Positions 59,301-64,000 of a stretch of 64,000 nt of DNA are shown here, in pieces (position 1 is the first letter of the stretch; every line of letters begins with the position of its first letter). The stretch is from contig JBBRPP010000027.1 in NCBI GenBank assembly GCA_038227995.1, forward strand, positions 1 through 64,000, in the 5' to 3' direction. This DNA is from WLMZ01 sp038227995. GTDB lineage: Bacteria > Actinomycetota > Acidimicrobiia > Acidimicrobiales > Ilumatobacteraceae. Made by a program: the position numbers and the translations under genes. The notes under the pieces were generated by a model. The model searched no databases and was not told where the DNA came from. It was given only the letters and a program-made list of their open reading frames with translations.

Positions 59301-61293
59301 CGGTCGCCAACTCCTTCGTCGATTCGCCACCGTCAGCCGGTGGGTCGTAGTCCGAGTCATCGGCAACGGAAGGCTCGAGCGCCCAGCCGAACGCACCGAG
59401 GAACACGATCGCTGCGCCACCGACCGCGAGCAAGTGCTCGAAGATGATGCCGTAGGCGATGATGGGCAAGCCGAATGCCAACACGACGGGCCAGTACGAC
59501 GGCGCCGGCAGGTGGATGTGCTTGTCCTTCTTGGTGTGGATCTCGGTCATCACATCGTCGTAGTTGGCGACCTGGGTGAGATCGCCCGCATCGTTCTCTT
59601 CGTACTTGCGATGGAAGAACTCGTCCAGCGCGTGCACGGTGGGGATCGAGTCGAAGTTGTGTTCCTGAGGCGGGCTGGTGGTCATCCACTCGAGGCTGCG
59701 GGCGTCCCATGGATCGGCCGGAGCGACTGCACCCTTGCGGGTCGTCGTGAAGACGTTGAGGATGAACATGAAGATGCCGAGGGCGAGGATGAACGACCCG
59801 ACGGTCGACACCAAGTTCCAGAAGGCACCGTTGAAGAATCCGTCACCGGCGCGTGCGGCGGTCCAGATCTCCATTCGCCGCGGCTGACCCTGCAGGCCGA
59901 GGATGTGCATCGGGCCGAACGTGAGGTTCATGCCGATCACCATCAGCCAGAAGTTCCACTTGCCGATGCGCTCGCTGAGCATCTTGCCGAACACCTTCGG
60001 CCACCAGTAGTAGAAGCCGGCGAACAGACCGAACACGGCGCCGCCGAACAACACGTAGTGGAAGTGGGCGACGACGTAGTAGGTGTCGGTCTGCTGCGTG
60101 TCAGAGGGAGACACAGCGTGAGTGACACCGGAGAGGCCACCGATGGTGAACTCGATGATGAGGCCGATCGCGAACATCATCGCGACCGTGAAGTGCAACT
60201 TGCCGCCCCACAGGGTCATCGTCCAGTTGACGATCTTCACGCCCGTGGGCAGTGCGATCGCCATCGTCGAGACCGAGAACACGGCCACGCTGATCGGACC
60301 GAGTCCGCTGGCGAACATGTGGTGGGCCCAGACGCCCCAACCGAGGAAGCCGATCGCCGCGCCCGAGAACACGACGAACTTGTAGCCGAACAACGGTTTT
60401 CGGGCGAACACCGGCAGCACCTCGCTGACGATGCCGAACGAGGGCAAGATGAGGATGTACACCTCCGGATGGCCGAAGATCCAGAAGAGGTGTTGCCACA
60501 GCAATGGGTCAGCACCCTTTCCGACGGTGAAGAACGCAGCGCCGAAGTTTCGCTGGAACGTCAGGAGGAACAGGGCGACGGTGATGACGGGGATCGCGAA
60601 GAGCAGCAGGAACTGCACGACCAGGATCATCCAGGTGAAGATCGGCATCTTCATCAGGCTCATGCCGGGGGCCCGCATGTTGAGGATGGTGACGATCAGG
60701 TTGATCGCACCGGTCAACGAGGCGATACCGGTGATCTGCAGGCCGAGCGACCAGAAGTCGACACCGTGGCTGGGCGAGAAGGCGATGCTGGTGTTGGGGG
60801 CGTAGGCGAACCAACCCGTGTCAGCGGCACCACCCAGGAACCATGCGGTGTTGAGGAAGATGCCGCCGAACAGGAAGCACCAGAAACCGAAGGCGTTGAT
60901 GCGGGGGAACGCAACGTCGCGAGCACCGATCTGCAGCGGCACGAGGTAGTTGGCGAACGCCGCTGCCATCGGCATCACGAAGAGGAACACCATGGTGGTG
61001 GCGTGCATCGTGAACATCTGGTTGTAGGCGCTGGCGCTGAGGATCTTGTTCGAGCCGACCGCCAACTGGAGCCGGATCATCAGCGCTTCGCAGCCGCCGA
61101 TGATGAAGAACACGAAGGCGGCAACGCCGTACATGATGCCGAGCTTCTTGTGATCCACCGTGAAGACCCAGCTGCGCCAACCGGTGGTGGACACCGGGCG
61201 GCGGAAGACACCGAGCGAGCTGCTCGGCGTGACGAGGGCGCTGCCTCCGCTGCGCGCAAGCGCCGGCGTGAGGGGGCGTTCTGCGATAGCCAT
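59293..61293 (-). CDS. ctaD: Cytochrome c oxidase subunit I
   Basis: A 666-residue heme-copper oxidase subunit I, terminal oxidase of aerobic respiration. Hallmarks are the low-spin heme His in FTMHATTMVFL, IFGHPEVYILILPSFG with the CuB His and cross-linked Tyr, AHHMFASGL with the CuB His pair, and TDTYYVVAHFHYVLFGG with heme ligands. The D-pathway and K-pathway helices are present. The C-terminus has two further helices (YWPVVLAFGLPIIAYGIIF) beyond the core, as in longer actinobacterial subunits. ATG 61293 has GGAG eight bases upstream; the stop overlaps ctaE. Confidence 0.97.
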   Translation of the reverse strand: MAIAERPLTPALARSGGSALVTPSSSLGVFRRPVSTTGWRSWVFTVDHKKLGIMYGVAAFVFFIIGGCEALMIRLQLAVGSNKILSASAYNQMFTMHATTMVFLFVMPMAAAFANYLVPLQIGARDVAFPRINAFGFWCFLFGGIFLNTAWFLGGAADTGWFAYAPNTSIAFSPSHGVDFWSLGLQITGIASLTGAINLIVTILNMRAPGMSLMKMPIFTWMILVVQFLLLFAIPVITVALFLLTFQRNFGAAFFTVGKGADPLLWQHLFWIFGHPEVYILILPSFGIVSEVLPVFARKPLFGYKFVVFSGAAIGFLGWGVWAHHMFASGLGPISVAVFSVSTMAIALPTGVKIVNWTMTLWGGKLHFTVAMMFAIGLIIEFTIGGLSGVTHAVSPSDTQQTDTYYVVAHFHYVLFGGAVFGLFAGFYYWWPKVFGKMLSERIGKWNFWLMVIGMNLTFGPMHILGLQGQPRRMEIWTAARAGDGFFNGAFWNLVSTVGSFILALGIFMFILNVFTTTRKGAVAPADPWDARSLEWMTTSPPQEHNFDSIPTVHALDEFFHRKYEENDAGDLTQVANYDDVMTEIHTKKDKHIHLPAPSYWPVVLAFGLPIIAYGIIFEHLLAVGGAAIVFLGAFGWALEPSVADDSDYDPPADGGESTKELATVG

Positions 61294-61306
61294 CTACATA
61301 GCTCCT

Positions 61307-62524
61307 TTAGTGCCGCACGGTGAGGTAGGCAACGATCTGGCTGATCTGGTCCTCGGTCAAATGGAGGTTCGGCATGCCACGGGTCTTGTTGTCGGTCGGT
61401 CCGAGCTTGGTGGGATCGGCATACATCGGCTTCTTCGCAGGCGCATTGCGCAGCCACTGCTTGAGCTGCACCGTGTCGAGGCATTCAGGCGTGACGCCCT
61501 TCAGGTACAACGCCGAGAAGTCGGCGGCCGACGCGTCGCGCAGGTTCTTGCGGCAGTCTGGCGTGAGCAGATCGAACGATGCACCGGCGAACGTGGTGCG
61601 GCTCATCAGGTGGCTGAGGTTGGGCGCCGCCCCCGAGTAGACGTTGAGGTCGGGGCGGGCGATGATCGGGTTGCCGCTGGAGTCGACAACGCCGTTCACC
61701 TGGTGGCAGCGGCTGCACTGGCTGATGAAGGTCGTCTCACCGGTCGCTGCCGCACTGCCCGCAGCTGGCGCGGTGTACGCCGCGAGTTGGTTGCCGACCC
61801 ACGTCGCAAAGCCGGCCGAGTCGAGCGAGACGGCTTCCATCCGCATGTACGCATGTGACAGGCCACAGAACTCGGTGCACTGACCGTCGTAGATGCCGGG
61901 CTGATCGGCCTGCATCCGCAACGTCTGCACACGACCGGGCACCGCATCGCGCTTGCCGTTCAGACGGGGGATCCAGAACGAGTGGATGACGTCGCGGCTG
62001 CTGATGCGCAGCAGCACGTGCTGGCCGGCGGGGATGATCATCTCGCCGCTGGTGACAATCGGCTCCTTGATGCCGCCGGGCATGCAACCGCTCTGCACCG
62101 GGTAGTCGTACTCCCACCACCACTGCTGGCCGGTGACGTTGATGACGCACTGCGTGTCGCTGGTCTTGGCCAGCTTCATGACCGTGCCGATGGTGGGGAT
62201 GCCGATGCCGACCAGGATCAGGGCGGGAACGATGGTGAGTGCGATCTCGAGCGCCGGCTTGCCGTGGCTCTGCTTCGGCATCGCCTGGCCCTTGTCGCGG
62301 AACTTGAAGATGCAGTACCCGACGACGGCGATGACGATGACGAGCACGACGCCGGCGATCGCGAACGGCGTGCGCTGCAGGTTGTCGATGTCGCGGGCGT
62401 TTTCCCCGGCGGGTGCCCACGTGTTCTGCGGTGCGTGATCGGCGCAGCCCGTGAGGAGCGCGAGACCGCCGATGACTGCGGCGGGCAACGCGAGCTTGCG
62501 GGCTCGCGATCGAACGGTTGTCAT
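61307..62524 (-). CDS. ctaC: Cytochrome c oxidase subunit II with fused cytochrome c
   Basis: A 405-residue subunit II. A lipoprotein-like signal (LALLTGC, Cys27) precedes two helices, a cupredoxin domain with the CuA site (QCTEFCGLSHAYM) and the aromatic GQQWWWEYDYP, and a fused C-terminal cytochrome c with heme motif CSRCH and a later GMPNLHLTEDQISQIVAYL. The fusion indicates a caa3-type oxidase. Start ATG 62524 has GGGAG five bases upstream. It lies 13 bases upstream of ctaD and receives electrons from a membrane donor. Confidence 0.96.
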   Translation of the reverse strand: MTTVRSRARKLALPAAVIGGLALLTGCADHAPQNTWAPAGENARDIDNLQRTPFAIAGVVLVIVIAVVGYCIFKFRDKGQAMPKQSHGKPALEIALTIVPALILVGIGIPTIGTVMKLAKTSDTQCVINVTGQQWWWEYDYPVQSGCMPGGIKEPIVTSGEMIIPAGQHVLLRISSRDVIHSFWIPRLNGKRDAVPGRVQTLRMQADQPGIYDGQCTEFCGLSHAYMRMEAVSLDSAGFATWVGNQLAAYTAPAAGSAAATGETTFISQCSRCHQVNGVVDSSGNPIIARPDLNVYSGAAPNLSHLMSRTTFAGASFDLLTPDCRKNLRDASAADFSALYLKGVTPECLDTVQLKQWLRNAPAKKPMYADPTKLGPTDNKTRGMPNLHLTEDQISQIVAYLTVRH

Positions 62525-62616
62525 CGAGTCTCCCGACTGATCATGCACAGACGCAACGGTAGTCATCGGCGCGGCGCGGTGCCCATTCGCCCCAGGGTTG
62601 ATTCGTGAGCTTTTCG

Positions 62617-63765
62617 TCACGGCACTTCGATTGCGATCGAGCCGGCCGAATCGAGGCCCGGAATGGTGAACGAGTACGGCGCGCCGAACTTCGTCGCGCT
62701 CGACGGGCGAGGCGGGTTGACGATCAGGAACTGGGCGCCACCCTTGGTGACCGCCTGGGTGCAGACGACATCGGGAACCTTGACCTCGTTCGAGGCACCG
62801 GGGTTGATGAGGTCGTAGCCGAGGTTGGCAACGAGCCGCACCTTGCCGCTGTCCTTGTTCTGGAAGCGGATGTACGAGTCGTTCGAGCGCGGGATCGTGA
62901 TGGTCTGCTGGGCACCGTTGACACCGATGACGTCGGCGTGCAGCTTGCCGTTCTCGAGCACGATCGTGGCGGCCAGGTTCGACTTGCCGGCGATCGCCCG
63001 CGACGAATGGTCGTCGGCTTCTGTGTGATCAGCTGTGCAGTTGTCGACGGTGAGCGTCTTCTCGGCGATCTCGTGCTTGGTGACGTGACGCGGGCCGGCG
63101 ACCGCACTGGCCACGCCGGCGCCGACGATGCCGACCGCCCCGACCGTGCAGAGCGTGACGACCAGCGAGCGGGCGATGTTGCGCTTCGTGGCGAACAGCG
63201 CACCGAACAGCAGGACCGCGGCACCGATGCCGCCGAACACGACCGGACCGCCGGCCTTCGGCAGGCGCAACATGATCCGCGAGAACGAGAAGATGATCAG
63301 CCCCAGCCCGACCGCGCCGAGGATCGGCAATTCCAGCGGGTGCAGGATCCGCTTGCGAACGCCTGCGTTGTAGACCGGGTCGCTGGACGCACCTTCGCTC
63401 CAGCCCTGCACCATCCACTCGACGGTGGCGATGATCATCACGATGACGGCGAGCCACGTGATGGCCCGCCCGACGACCAGGCCGACCGGAATCAGGGCCA
63501 GGCCGAGGCCACCGATCATCGGCCACATGCTGCGCCCGGGTGCAGCGTGCGCGGCCGGCGAGGATTCGATGCCGGCGGTGTCCATCGACGACACGTTGCT
63601 GTCGCGGACCCAGAAGTTGATGCCGGTCAGGAACGCGAACACGATCGTCGCGGTGACCAGCCCGATGGTGCCCAACGGGCCGCCGTGGATGCCGCTGTAG
63701 ATCAGCGTTCCCGCGAACGCGAGCACGCTGCCTCCGAGGAAGAGTTTCGATCCAGTGGTGAACAT
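62617..63765 (-). CDS. Membrane protein of the oxidase operon with C-terminal beta domain
   Basis: A 382-residue protein with about eight helices in the first 230 residues (KLFLGGSVLAFAGTLIYSGI, IGLVTATIVFAFLTGINFWV, WPMIGGLGLALIPVGLVVG, LPILGAVGLGLIIFSF and others), then an extracytoplasmic domain of about 150 residues. That domain (TITIPRSNDSYIRFQNKDSG, then RLVANLGYD) reads like a cupredoxin fold but lacks obvious copper ligands. I do not recognise a named family. Position between ctaC and the subunit III-like gene suggests a role in oxidase assembly or as an accessory subunit. ATG 63765 has AGGTAG nine bases upstream. Confidence 0.7.
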   Translation of the reverse strand: MFTTGSKLFLGGSVLAFAGTLIYSGIHGGPLGTIGLVTATIVFAFLTGINFWVRDSNVSSMDTAGIESSPAAHAAPGRSMWPMIGGLGLALIPVGLVVGRAITWLAVIVMIIATVEWMVQGWSEGASSDPVYNAGVRKRILHPLELPILGAVGLGLIIFSFSRIMLRLPKAGGPVVFGGIGAAVLLFGALFATKRNIARSLVVTLCTVGAVGIVGAGVASAVAGPRHVTKHEIAEKTLTVDNCTADHTEADDHSSRAIAGKSNLAATIVLENGKLHADVIGVNGAQQTITIPRSNDSYIRFQNKDSGKVRLVANLGYDLINPGASNEVKVPDVVCTQAVTKGGAQFLIVNPPRPSSATKFGAPYSFTIPGLDSAGSIAIEVP

Positions 63766-63781
63766 CTGTTGGTCTACCTGC

Positions 63782-64000
63782 TCACTTTGTGACGTACACG
63801 ACGAACCACAGCATGACGAATGCAGCAGTGGCGAAGTACCAGTAGATGGCGTGCGCGGTGACGATCTCGCGCTGGGCGGTGCGGCCGCCGAGGTAGCGGA
63901 ACATCGTGATGAACGAGAACGCCACACCGATGATCAAGAACACTGCGAAGGTTCCGGTGATCGCGTAGAACATCACGCCATACGCGGTGCCGGCCGAATC
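63782..64000 (-). CDS. C-terminal part of a second subunit III-like protein (cut by window edge)
   Basis: The last 72 codons of a gene continuing beyond the right end. It has two helices: YAITGTFAVFLIIGVAFSF and YWYFATAAFVMLWFVVYV. They match the last two helices of subunit III, but the conserved FHGVHV is TFAVFL and the YWHFVD is YWYFAT, so polar residues of the usual protein are lost. It is a paralogue of ctaE at 58593. It may be a structural subunit. Confidence 0.7.
   Translation of the reverse strand, partial: DSAGTAYGVMFYAITGTFAVFLIIGVAFSFITMFRYLGGRTAQREIVTAHAIYWYFATAAFVMLWFVVYVTK

Noticed and set aside
59233..61323. A 696-codon open frame opposite ctaD
   Set aside because: Composition is Glu/His/Arg-rich and non-conserved, and it is a shadow of a certain cytochrome oxidase gene.

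Overview
The window is GC-rich, densely coding actinobacterial DNA. A WhiB regulator with four cysteines, caa3-type cytochrome oxidase genes, PdxH/SerS housekeeping genes, frequent GTG/TTG starts and many stop/start overlaps support this. The mix of large secreted proteins with repeated C-terminal modules suggests an Acidimicrobiia-like (Ilumatobacter-type) lineage. That placement is an inference; there is no rRNA in the window.

Layout. 0-5.6 kb: two divergent MarR-type genes sharing twin operators, an IscA-type Fe-S carrier beside Mrp, then a coupled aldehyde dehydrogenase-FxsA-Nudix operon. 5.7-12 kb: a secreted delta-60 repeat protein, oligoribonuclease, a metallo-beta-lactamase-fold hydrolase and a Tat-exported purple-acid-phosphatase-like enzyme. 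12-33.8 kb: a minus-strand cell-surface and phosphate island. 33.9-45 kb: ordinary chromosome, with a thioesterase, a small protein gene and whiB, TlpA/CcdA, pdxH-serS, an ABC exporter, a transglutaminase-like protein, DUF998 and an ECF sigma factor. 45.2-57.2 kb: a 2869-residue LPGTG surface protein and a secreted Asp-box propeller protein. 57.2-64 kb: a caa3-type cytochrome c oxidase operon that runs off the right edge.

The most unusual part is the phosphate operon (33736 down to 20209, minus strand). A four-repeat PHO-box-like site lies just upstream. It is followed by three coiled-coil/membrane genes, pstC, pstA, a membrane-tethered pstS, a large second PstS-like protein, two secreted proteins sharing a new N-terminal domain, a sortase-fold protein that has lost its catalytic His and Cys, and finally pstB with an unusual N-terminal extension. 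Most junctions from pstC to the sortase-like gene are 4-base stop/start overlaps, so this reads as one long transcription unit. Downstream on the same strand are a secreted PstS-like binding protein, a protein with a WxL-like C-terminus, a DUF916 membrane protein and a further membrane protein, which together resemble the WxL/DUF916 surface loci of Firmicutes. The same new N-terminal domain occurs in four proteins of this island.

A second recurrent theme is a roughly 115-120-residue module with two conserved cysteines. It occurs three times in tandem at the C-terminus of three otherwise unrelated secreted proteins (nine copies in all).
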